DNA of 64,000 nucleotides, taken from the NCBI GenBank assembly GCA_965198725.1, contig CBDAPX010000002.1:248001-312000 (forward strand), in the 5' to 3' direction. Made by a program: the position numbers and the translations under genes. The notes under the pieces are model-generated. The model had not been told where the DNA came from, made no database searches, and saw only the letters and a program-made list of their open reading frames with translations. This DNA comes from CBDAPX01 sp965198725. Its GTDB lineage: Bacteria; Pseudomonadota; Alphaproteobacteria; Rhodobacterales; Rhodobacteraceae. Of the stretch, positions 57,701-64,000 are shown piece by piece. Position 1 is the first letter of the stretch. Each line of letters opens with the position of its first letter.

Positions 57701-58533
57701 AGGATCCGCCGATGCTGTCGCCACTGGTGCCCAGTTGGCCCGGCGGCGGGCTTGGCAATGTCCTGCTTAGTTTCACATCTGCGTCACCCATTCCGGCAAC
57801 GCCCATTGGTGATCACACCATCAGTGTCGAGGTCACGCAACCCGGCGGTACGGCGCCGCTGGTTCCAACGAGCATGCCCTTATCAGAGGTGCCGGACGCG
57901 CAACCGCCATCTGGATCGGGCCTGTGGCGCCTGCCGAACAGCAATGAGTATCGCCTGATCGTGCGCCGTCCAGACGAAAACGTTCCGGCCAGTGTCACGG
58001 TGCGCATCACCGACCCGCTCAATCGAACAGGGGAACAAAACCACCGGATTGAGGCCGGTTCGATCCTGCCGCCGCCGTTGATTTCGCCAGTGGACAGCTT
58101 TGCGATTTCGGGGCGCGGGACGTTTTACACCGTCTCGATCGACAACACGTCGGACGCCGAAATCAGCGGCGCATTCTATCGCTTGCGGATCGTTTTGACG
58201 CCAGAACTGCAACTCAGCGGTGGCGCTCGGGATTTCCAGATATTCCAACCCAGAGGGGCTTTTGAGTTCCGTCCGCGACCGGGTCCGATCCTCGATTTCG
58301 GTGTGTTGCGCCCGCAGTCGCTGTTCCAATCCGAAGGGCGCAGGCTGGTCTTTGATCGGGCGATGAAAGACATTCCGACGTCGCCAAATTCCGAAGTTTA
58401 CACCGTTTCGCGCCAGCAGCAGGGCGACCGCGTTCTGGTCACTGTGATCGCGACGCGCAACGATTTGGACCGGATCGAGTTCGAGGTCACGGGCCCTGAC
58501 GGGCAGACCGCCGAAAGCAGCGCATTGGGCTGA
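54793..58533 (+). CDS. Giant island protein B (unknown, with fibronectin-III-like region)
   Basis: This 1,246-aa protein starts at ATG 54793 (MIPRIFDPHLFKGQGALVDL) behind GAGAGGGG. There is no signal peptide or membrane segment. The N-terminal 400 residues are mixed alpha/beta and look structural. Residues about 715-840 contain an FN3-like sandwich (CHAKLDWQDLPSAQGYMVYE ... VIHCWAIIPVSHGG). The last 250 residues are further beta-sandwich repeats (SVEVTQPGGTAPLVPTSMPL, DRIEFEVTGPDGQTAESSAL). It is an intact frame 16 bp after gene A and 12 bp before gene C. The size and modular beta architecture suggest a large assembly or cell-surface component; I cannot name it. Confidence 0.75.
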   Translation: MIPRIFDPHLFKGQGALVDLLPILNAHLEASGGDAIDPFDFGSQFRSIFLRWQVNPEIGMPSEPFKVWRRMATPLGDHFKHQGTVVALPPIGHVLNFDEPVVSIAGGVQAGPSPQKIILMPIADGVGFDSVLGVLSYDLAANQQRSFTFQAPYITGVIMIGTSELLALNVIPLGEADVIGDWELVETVGLPVDPGQWSDLAGQSHGVEQGLVGAEMPAIDAATDRFTRGINPFGWLPNFPTGEQAPQWALPSAVNLAADANDMVLPLLQQAMALPPEDQAAFAESFTISPPENADGKTLDAEDGTAVISPLVLLQMAISSDPLQAVALGFGTGYRYEDIPTLNFGATSLFGDSNVSDWDYMVTGLWHAGLDGDSEPREYAAFIPRPRRAIAPPAPADIQLNFLAHHQPAQTDAPWLASTRVNWERFPMDNLVRSASFAFGRHDPAIPGPAAALMEQRPHGVGHMPIGEAQNDDDPESVRQSATDGGFAIPNDPGTSNVKYGVARQDIFGLLSPWGTVPFNTQQPAPDPVQIVDANLRPTDTGAGTVCPADLVMDIVVDWRVRSVQQVDIGGRLFQAASRDQDPPVGLLSVLQKTLGAPGVPTSLTFAGDVPTLAGGMVQALNDQGTEVVTPGPAQGTSRRYRLTIPGFSLNYAGTPHFGLALYARLRERIAPQRASKWSGPKTTYASDPRSRPTTIVEIVPLASLPDASGRCHAKLDWQDLPSAQGYMVYESNEATILEARGLQQPAPGASLSDRLAALKAAFNGDQVRNAFTRVTEELISQSTYNVRLPLGSQVIHCWAIIPVSHGGVEAPWPSGAAAADDLFYYAAPKLAEPAPPRIEVLRVPDGSGFGARVRVETRAASGARPKQIDLYRTRVADAARRLDSMGLPIATLSATSGPWTVAEDGIDTDEDEVWDETWINTVTGTDTPAGSWNYTWYRAVAWGGDIPTRGVRKGRGEPSQAVPVLIPPEDPPMLSPLVPSWPGGGLGNVLLSFTSASPIPATPIGDHTISVEVTQPGGTAPLVPTSMPLSEVPDAQPPSGSGLWRLPNSNEYRLIVRRPDENVPASVTVRITDPLNRTGEQNHRIEAGSILPPPLISPVDSFAISGRGTFYTVSIDNTSDAEISGAFYRLRIVLTPELQLSGGARDFQIFQPRGAFEFRPRPGPILDFGVLRPQSLFQSEGRRLVFDRAMKDIPTSPNSEVYTVSRQQQGDRVLVTVIATRNDLDRIEFEVTGPDGQTAESSALG

Positions 58534-58545
58534 TGGGAGAGACAG

Positions 58546-59109
58546 ATGGTTGACGTATTCACACTGACCCCCGCCGCCGCTGCACAGGCCTTGCAGGACA
58601 ATGGATTGGATGCGCTGGGCCTGACGGCACCGCGCCTGTCGCCCACATGGGCCACGTCCACGCCGTCATTTAGCGACACCACATTGCAACTGACCGGCTA
58701 TGGCACGGCGCAACCGCCCTTCTTTGGCACGCTCGAATATCTGGACAGCGGGGTGCAGTTTCGGGATGTAAACGGCGCGCCGATCACAGGGCCGGTCGCC
58801 GCCTTCCGCCTGCACCCGCAGGCAGTGGCACGGCTCGATATGTTGATGGCCGGACGCTATGCCGCCGCACCGATGCAACCGCATCATCGGATTGTGCCGG
58901 AGACTGTCGTCTTTACCGGAGCTGTTCCAACACCGGATCGCTCTCCACAGACCTACCAGTTTGGTGAGAACTTTCCGCTCACGGAACCGATGAGCTTTCA
59001 CGATAATCGGGGGCTTATTATCTGTCCGATCGCCGTTGCGACACTCTTTGCAGACCTGATTGCACAGTTTCCTGCGCTCGACGCGTCGAACGGGGGCAAC
59101 CAGAACTAG
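58546..59109 (+). CDS. Island protein C (unknown, 187 aa)
   Basis: This intact 187-aa protein begins MVDVFTLTPAAAAQALQDNG with GGGAGA 6 bp upstream. The first 40 residues look helical and the rest is beta-rich (YGTAQPPFFGTLEYLDSGVQ, HHRIVPETVVFTGAVPTPD). There is no signal peptide and no known motif. It sits between the giant B and the PLD-like D with gaps of 12 and 21 bp, so it is probably a small partner of the same complex. Confidence 0.7.
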   Translation: MVDVFTLTPAAAAQALQDNGLDALGLTAPRLSPTWATSTPSFSDTTLQLTGYGTAQPPFFGTLEYLDSGVQFRDVNGAPITGPVAAFRLHPQAVARLDMLMAGRYAAAPMQPHHRIVPETVVFTGAVPTPDRSPQTYQFGENFPLTEPMSFHDNRGLIICPIAVATLFADLIAQFPALDASNGGNQN

Positions 59110-59130
59110 GCCGGGGGATTGGGGCAAATA

Positions 59131-61665
59131 ATGCCCTTGGCCAATGGTATCCGGGTGCAAGTCACGGATTTGCATGGTCGTCCCTTCGCAGCGGTCGGAT
59201 CAGGGCCAAGTGTCACGAGGCGTGACAATGCCGATGCTGAACAAGGCCCGCCGGATGGGGCGACGGGACTTGTGACCTTGGGCGCGGGCGAGGATCTGGC
59301 GGGGACCGGAGCGGATGCGGCGACGCGGTTGCGGCTGGGCTGGTCGACAGGTGGCGTTATGTCGGCCGATGCGCTTCAAGTGCCTGCACTGGGTGGGGGT
59401 GTTACGCTGAACCGGCAATTCCTGCGCGCGTTTGCGGTCGATCTGGACTGGCACCTGCGCGGCAACCGTACCACCAGCGTGGTCCGGGGTGTTCCGGCGG
59501 AAGATGGCGATATTCCGGATGACCTGAAACCGCAGGTGCGCGATGGCGTGACGGTGACCTATCTGACGGACGGTCCAGATATTCTTGGGGCGTCGAACCA
59601 AGTGATTGCGCGCCTCGCGGGGGCCACCGGCAGCCCGTTGATTTTTGCGGTCTCTCCCTTGCTGGATGACGGCGTTGGTGTGCCGCCGACCCCCGGCGCG
59701 CAGGCGCATTGGCCGGTTTTTCCCGGGCCGAACCCGGGTGGTCTCTTTATGCCCGGCAACATCAATCCAACCGCTGGCGCCACGGCGGCGTGGACGGCAG
59801 GCGAGGACGTGGTTGTCACACTTGCCGCCAACCTTGTACCCGATGGCGCGGCGGTCCGCATTTATTCGCAAAGCTTTCAGCTGATTGAGCAAATCGGCGA
59901 GGCACCATCGTTTTTGCGCGGTGATGGTGGCAGCGCGATCGCCAGCGCAGGCAACCCCACGCAAGTTCTGGTTCTGAACCCCCTTAATCTTGCGGGTGGC
60001 GATCCAAAGCCCAGCCCGGCAACGCTGGTCTTTGATCTGGTGATCACCTTACGCAATGGCGACCGACGGCTTTTTGCCAACCGGCGCTTGGATATTGGTG
60101 CAGGACCCGCAGCGGCCCCGGCCGATCCTTTTGCAGCACCCGATCCGATGATGCCACTGGGGGACGAGATCAAAAGCATCTGTCCCGCCCCGCTTTTCGG
60201 GATGGAGCGAACAACGAGCCCGGCAGGGGGCCTGACAAACCCGATCGAAATCGTGCGGGCTTTGGGCTCGGAAAGCCAGCCCCGCGAAGGACCGCGTCAC
60301 CCAACCATGGGGCGGCATGAAATGATCGTCATCTCAGGCATCGGCGATGCTGGTCTGAACACTGGTCTTGCATGGGATGCGGTTTTGTCCGGCGCACGCT
60401 GGTCGCGCGAAACGAGGTCCGCGCGCCTGCAAGCGGGCAACCCCGGCAACCCGCCGGGGCCAGATACGCATGTGCATGGGGTCCGGGTCGATGGACAATT
60501 GGGATATGACCTGGCCCGGCACGCAGTGCGTCGGGTCCAACCGATGTTGCCGCTGCCCGGTGGGGGTGGCTTGACCCCATCCTTTGGCTGGATTGCCTTT
60601 TCCGGTGGTGACAATATGAACGAACCGGACTTCATGGCGCCGCCGACCGGTGCCAGCTCTGGCGTTTTGTTGCAAACCGTTGCGGCCGTGGCCGAAACGC
60701 CGGAATTGTCTTTGTTGCCGCCAACGACCCCGCTCGCCTCGGACACGCCGATCACGCTGGATGATCTGATTGACGATGCGGCGGGGGCGCTGGGCATTCC
60801 GTCGCCAGCGGATTCCATCGAGGTTGGCAACGAAGACCGGTTGATCAACGAGGTTCGTCGCGAGTACCGCCTGTCGACCCATGGTGCACGCGACGCGCTG
60901 TGGTCCCTGTCCCGTGTTCTCACCGAAGCCGAAGAGCTTGTTTATATCGAGACGGCTGGATTTGCGCGCACCTCCCGCGCGCCGACCTCTGGTGGGATCA
61001 ACGGGGTGGGGGCAGATGCACACCAGATCGATCTGGTGCAACTGCTGGCCAATCGCATGGCCGCGCAACCCAACCTGAAGGTTGTCATTTGCACCCCGCG
61101 CGAAAGCGATCTGGCCGCAGCACCCTTTGCACATCGCGCGCTGTTGCAGCGGCAAGAGGCTTTTGACCTTATGTCGTCTGTTGACAGCGATCGGGTGGTG
61201 ATTTTTCACCCCAAAGGGTTCCCGGGACGATGGACCAACCTGTGCAGCACATCTGTCATTGTGGACGATGTCTGGTCGATGACAGGTGCCACGCATTTCC
61301 GCCGCCGTGGCATGACCTTTGATGGCTCTGCGGCCCTTGCAACGCTCGACCGAACCATGGCCAACGGGTACAGCGTGGGCGTCCGCCAACAACGGATCAA
61401 CCTGATGGCGGCCAAGCTTGGTATCACGCGGTTGGATGGCAACGGGTTCCCCGAGCCCGACTTTTTGCGGCTGGCACGCCCTGCCGCGGCCTTTGACCTG
61501 ATCTATGATCTCTTGCAACAGGGCGGGTTGGGACGCATTCAACCGCTCTGGCTGGGACGCGAGGACGCCAATCTGATCGCACAGACGGACGACATCGCCG
61601 ATCCCGATGGGACCAGTGGGGGCGGAGCGGGTTTGACGCTGGCGTCGTTCCTCAGCGAGGCTTAG
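59131..61665 (+). CDS. Island protein D with C-terminal phospholipase-D-like half
   Basis: This 844-aa protein starts at ATG 59131 behind GGGG; a TTG four codons upstream is less likely. The N-terminal ~450 residues are beta-rich without recognised domains. From about residue 560, LYNEVRREYRLS-type sequence (LINEVRREYRLSTHGARDAL) leads into a PLD-like fold: LTEAEELVYIETAGFARTSR, NLKVVICTPRESD, then FHPKGFPGRWTNLCSTSVIV followed by DDVWSMTGATHFRRRGMTFD. The HxK...D motif has about 12 extra residues between Lys and Asp, and only one such motif is clear, so catalysis may be altered. The stop overlaps that of the MORN gene. Confidence 0.72.
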   Translation: MPLANGIRVQVTDLHGRPFAAVGSGPSVTRRDNADAEQGPPDGATGLVTLGAGEDLAGTGADAATRLRLGWSTGGVMSADALQVPALGGGVTLNRQFLRAFAVDLDWHLRGNRTTSVVRGVPAEDGDIPDDLKPQVRDGVTVTYLTDGPDILGASNQVIARLAGATGSPLIFAVSPLLDDGVGVPPTPGAQAHWPVFPGPNPGGLFMPGNINPTAGATAAWTAGEDVVVTLAANLVPDGAAVRIYSQSFQLIEQIGEAPSFLRGDGGSAIASAGNPTQVLVLNPLNLAGGDPKPSPATLVFDLVITLRNGDRRLFANRRLDIGAGPAAAPADPFAAPDPMMPLGDEIKSICPAPLFGMERTTSPAGGLTNPIEIVRALGSESQPREGPRHPTMGRHEMIVISGIGDAGLNTGLAWDAVLSGARWSRETRSARLQAGNPGNPPGPDTHVHGVRVDGQLGYDLARHAVRRVQPMLPLPGGGGLTPSFGWIAFSGGDNMNEPDFMAPPTGASSGVLLQTVAAVAETPELSLLPPTTPLASDTPITLDDLIDDAAGALGIPSPADSIEVGNEDRLINEVRREYRLSTHGARDALWSLSRVLTEAEELVYIETAGFARTSRAPTSGGINGVGADAHQIDLVQLLANRMAAQPNLKVVICTPRESDLAAAPFAHRALLQRQEAFDLMSSVDSDRVVIFHPKGFPGRWTNLCSTSVIVDDVWSMTGATHFRRRGMTFDGSAALATLDRTMANGYSVGVRQQRINLMAAKLGITRLDGNGFPEPDFLRLARPAAAFDLIYDLLQQGGLGRIQPLWLGREDANLIAQTDDIADPDGTSGGGAGLTLASFLSEA

Positions 61666-63056
61666 CCGCCTTCGTTCAGCGCACCGTTTTCCCAGTTGCC
61701 AGAGCTTTCCTGACCCGTGGCGTAACGCATTGTGCCTTGGCCTTGGCGTTTGCCGTCTTTGAATGTGCCTTCATAGACGTCCCCGTTGGCATAGGTTGCG
61801 ACACCTTCGCCGCTGATTTCCCCAGCCAGCCAGTCGCCTTGATAGCGGAAACCATCGGCCATCACGATTTCGCCCTGACCTTCGCGCTGTCCGTTGACGA
61901 AACCGCCGGTATAAACCGTGCCATCTGAATAGGTGGCGACGCCTTGGCCGTGGCGTTGGCCGTCTTTCCACGCGCCTTCGTATTTGTACCCATCGGCATA
62001 AGTCATCGTGCCGGTGCCATGGTTGCGCGCGTTTTTGAATTCGCCCTCATAGACGATGCCATTGGCATAGACCGCCTTTCCGGTGCCATCGATCACACCG
62101 GCAATCCATTGGCCCTCATAGGTCGATCCGTCCGGATAGGTGATCTTGCCCGTCCCGTCAGCGAGGTCCGCACGAAAGTCGCCCTCATAAATCGAGCCAT
62201 CGGGGTAAGTCACCTGGCCTTTGCCTTCGATCTGACCGCCCAGCCACTCTCCAACATAAACATAGCCATCCGTGCCAGTGAACGTGCCTTTCCCATGGCG
62301 ACGGTCGTCGAGAAAATCACCTTCATAGATGTCCCCGTTAGCGTAGGTGACCTTGCCGTTACCCTGACGCCGGCCATTGACCAGCTCGCCTTCGTACACA
62401 TCCCCGTTTGGTTGCGTCAGCGTGCCGGTGCCGTCGATCTGTCCCTCTTTCCAGAGCCCGACATAGGTCAGGCCGTCCGGCAAGGTCAGGGTGCCTTCGC
62501 CCTCGCGCTGGCCTGCTTTGATGGCGCCTTCATAGATCGCGCCATCCGGATAGGTGATTTTGCCCAAGCCTTCCTTGGCCCCTTCGAGCCAATCACCGTC
62601 ATAGATGTATCCGGCGGTCGTCGTCATGACGCCTTGGCCATGGTGCTGCGCGTTCTGAAAACCACCTTCATACCGCACGCCGTTGGCATATATTGCCAAG
62701 CCGCGGCCATCGATAACGCCATCTGACCATTCGCCTTCATAGGTGCCCCCATCGGCAAAGGTGATTTTGCCCATGCCTTCTGGCTTGCCCTTGGCAAACG
62801 CCCCTTCATAGACCGATCCGTTCGGGAACACGGCGACACCGTTTCCAAGGATTTCGCCGTCGACCCAATCACCCGCGTAGGTATAGCCGTTGGGCAAGGT
62901 ATAGGTGCCGGTCCCGTGTTGGACACCACCGCGGAACGTGCCTTCATAGATGCCGCCGTCGTCATATTGCTTGGTCAAGACCTGACCATCATCCTGAGCC
63001 GCCGCAGCGCTTGCCACAACAAGTGAGAGTATGAGTGCCGTAGTCCGAATGATCAT
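61662..63056 (-). CDS. Exported MORN-repeat protein
   Basis: This 464-aa protein has a signal peptide (IIRTTALILSLVVASAAAA, cleavage before QDDG). The rest is 18 consecutive 23-residue MORN repeats of the form YEGxWxxGxxxGxGxxxYxxG, plus one partial repeat at the C-terminus (QESSGNWENGALNEGG). MORN arrays make elongated beta-hairpin rods that bind lipids or proteins. With the signal peptide it should act in the periplasm or outside. It is convergent with island gene D, sharing TTAG at the stops. Whether it belongs to the island or to the flank before nadE is unclear. Confidence 0.9.
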   Translation of the reverse strand: MIIRTTALILSLVVASAAAAQDDGQVLTKQYDDGGIYEGTFRGGVQHGTGTYTLPNGYTYAGDWVDGEILGNGVAVFPNGSVYEGAFAKGKPEGMGKITFADGGTYEGEWSDGVIDGRGLAIYANGVRYEGGFQNAQHHGQGVMTTTAGYIYDGDWLEGAKEGLGKITYPDGAIYEGAIKAGQREGEGTLTLPDGLTYVGLWKEGQIDGTGTLTQPNGDVYEGELVNGRRQGNGKVTYANGDIYEGDFLDDRRHGKGTFTGTDGYVYVGEWLGGQIEGKGQVTYPDGSIYEGDFRADLADGTGKITYPDGSTYEGQWIAGVIDGTGKAVYANGIVYEGEFKNARNHGTGTMTYADGYKYEGAWKDGQRHGQGVATYSDGTVYTGGFVNGQREGQGEIVMADGFRYQGDWLAGEISGEGVATYANGDVYEGTFKDGKRQGQGTMRYATGQESSGNWENGALNEGG

Positions 63057-63209
63057 CTTTGCTCCGCCAGCCTCGGTTATAATTTCTGTCCTGAGGTGCC
63101 ATGAAGTTAGGCGAGTGGCGGCATTCGGGCAACGTCTTTTGCCGCATCACTCTTTTCCCCGGCCCGCAATCTGTTACATCGCATCTGAGACAGCGCGTAA
63201 GAGGGCATC

Positions 63210-64000
63210 ATGGCCGATCGGTTTCGGGTGACATTGGCACAGCTTAACCCCGTCGTGGGGGACATCACCGGCAATGCCGCAAAGGCGCGGCAGGCCTGGA
63301 GTGAGGGCAAAGCGGCCGGCGCAGATATCGTTGCGCTGCCGGAAATGTTTATTACCGGTTATAACGCCCAAGACCTCGTGATGAAGCCGGCGTTTCATGG
63401 CGCTGCGATGGAGGCGTGCAAGGCCTTGGCAGTTGAATGCGCCGACGGACCGGCATTGGCCATCGGGTGCCCGTGGAAAGAAGGGACCGAGCTTTTCAAT
63501 GCCTATCTAATCCTCAAAAACGGGCAAGTCGGCACAGCGGTGCTGAAACACCATTTGCCGAATGAAACCGTCTTTGACGAAGTCCGCATCTTTGACTCCG
63601 GCCCGTTAGGGGGACCCTACAGCGTTGGGAACACCCGCGTTGGCAGCCCGATCTGTGAAGACGCCTGGCATGGTGATGTCGCCGAAACGCTGGCCGAAAC
63701 TGGGGCGGAATTCCTGTTGGTTCCAAACGGATCGCCCTACTATCGCAACAAGTACGAAACGCGGTTGAACCACATGGTTGCCCGCGTTGTCGAAACCGAA
63801 CTGCCGCTGATTTACCTCAATATGGTAGGCGCGCAGGATGATCAGGTCTTTGACGGTGGCACATTTGTGCTGAACCCAGGCGGAGAACTGGCACTGCAAT
63901 TGCCGGTATTTGATGAAGCGATTGCTCATCTCGACCTGGAACGGACGCCGGAAGGGTGGCGCGCGATTGTGGGAGAGCGCCATGCGCATCCCGATGATTG
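63210..64000 (+). CDS. nadE: Glutamine-dependent NAD+ synthetase, N-terminal part (3' end outside window)
   Basis: The frame starts at ATG 63210 (MADRFRVTLAQLNPVVGD) and runs off the window after 263 codons. It is the nitrilase-fold glutaminase domain of bacterial NadE, which supplies ammonia for NAD synthesis from deamido-NAD. The triad is visible: Glu in VALPEMFITGY, Lys in VLKHHLPNETVFDE and Cys in GSPICEDAWHGDV. The C-terminal synthetase domain lies outside. It is divergent from the MORN gene with a 153-bp gap and probably marks core chromosome beyond the island. Confidence 0.95.
   Translation, partial: MADRFRVTLAQLNPVVGDITGNAAKARQAWSEGKAAGADIVALPEMFITGYNAQDLVMKPAFHGAAMEACKALAVECADGPALAIGCPWKEGTELFNAYLILKNGQVGTAVLKHHLPNETVFDEVRIFDSGPLGGPYSVGNTRVGSPICEDAWHGDVAETLAETGAEFLLVPNGSPYYRNKYETRLNHMVARVVETELPLIYLNMVGAQDDQVFDGGTFVLNPGGELALQLPVFDEAIAHLDLERTPEGWRAIVGERHAHPDD

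Noticed and set aside
61944..62726. 260-codon plus-strand frame across the MORN gene
   Set aside because: It reflects the 69-bp periodicity of the MORN repeats read backwards.
61944..63056. Tandem 69-bp repeats considered as CRISPR or other DNA repeat
   Set aside because: They are coding MORN repeats with variable sequence; no spacers, no conserved short repeats and no cas genes anywhere in the window.
61600..63210. Second copy of the tRNA-Phe 3' end as attR near the nadE side
   Set aside because: No match to GGTTCGATTCCGCCCC was seen here; the right island boundary remains unknown.

Overview
The window looks like a chromosomal segment of a marine alphaproteobacterium of the order Rhodobacterales (Roseobacter group). 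The evidence is the high-GC coding style, the series rpoB-rpoC ... rpsL-rpsG-fusA-tuf-rpsJ-rplC-rplD-rplW, and the runs murA-DUF2948 and hisD-UPF0262-phosphatase and infA-maf-RNase G-yacG-tRNA-Phe. It opens inside rpoB and closes inside a glutamine-dependent NAD+ synthetase gene.

Layout. (1) 1-6.6 kb: 3' half of rpoB, then rpoC with a strong terminator. (2) 6.7-9.2 kb: two related rhamnosyltransferase-like glycosyltransferases flanking an EamA transporter. (3) 9.3-16.0 kb: the str operon joined to the start of the S10 operon. A near-consensus promoter precedes rpsL, mutually exclusive hairpins lie between fusA and tuf, and an intrinsic terminator directly follows rplW, so the rest of the S10 operon is not here. 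(4) 16.2-20.2 kb: a decayed stretch with a frameshifted RTX (type I secreted) protein and a MATE transporter relic. (5) 20.2-28.3 kb: a metabolic block with a quinone-reductase-like dehydrogenase, an M19 dipeptidase-like protein without its usual metal ligands, an unknown protein, a DUF3726-type protein and an Ldh-family oxidoreductase. These are followed by a divergent LysR / CmcJ-SDR locus in which both the regulator and the SDR carry in-frame TAG codons. (6) 28.4-34.8 kb: envelope genes (MipA/OmpV, two GT39 transferases, a LpxB N-terminal-domain membrane protein, a GT2 and LptF), consistent with polyprenyl-phosphate-sugar modification of lipid A. (7) 35-44.8 kb: core housekeeping genes, with tRNA-Thr and tRNA-Phe.

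(8) 44.8-61.7 kb: a genomic island. It starts at tRNA-Phe with a tyrosine integrase whose 3' end is cut by an IS3-family element. Beyond the IS lies an operon of giant proteins that I cannot assign to a described system. Gene A would be about 2,480 residues, but its 5' end is lost at the IS and it is broken by an in-frame TAA and a one-base frameshift. It carries an Ig-like segment, an OmpA-like segment and a long beta-rich central region. Gene B encodes 1,246 aa, gene C 187 aa, and gene D 844 aa with a C-terminal phospholipase-D-like half. An exported protein with 18 full MORN repeats is encoded convergently, its stop codon overlapping that of gene D. This is the best candidate for an undescribed system, although in this strain gene A looks dead or dying.

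The window is unusually rich in broken genes (RTX, MATE, LysR, SDR, integrase, giant gene A). Either the genome is under relaxed selection, or some lesions are sequencing or assembly errors. Reads over each lesion would tell. No CRISPR array was seen.
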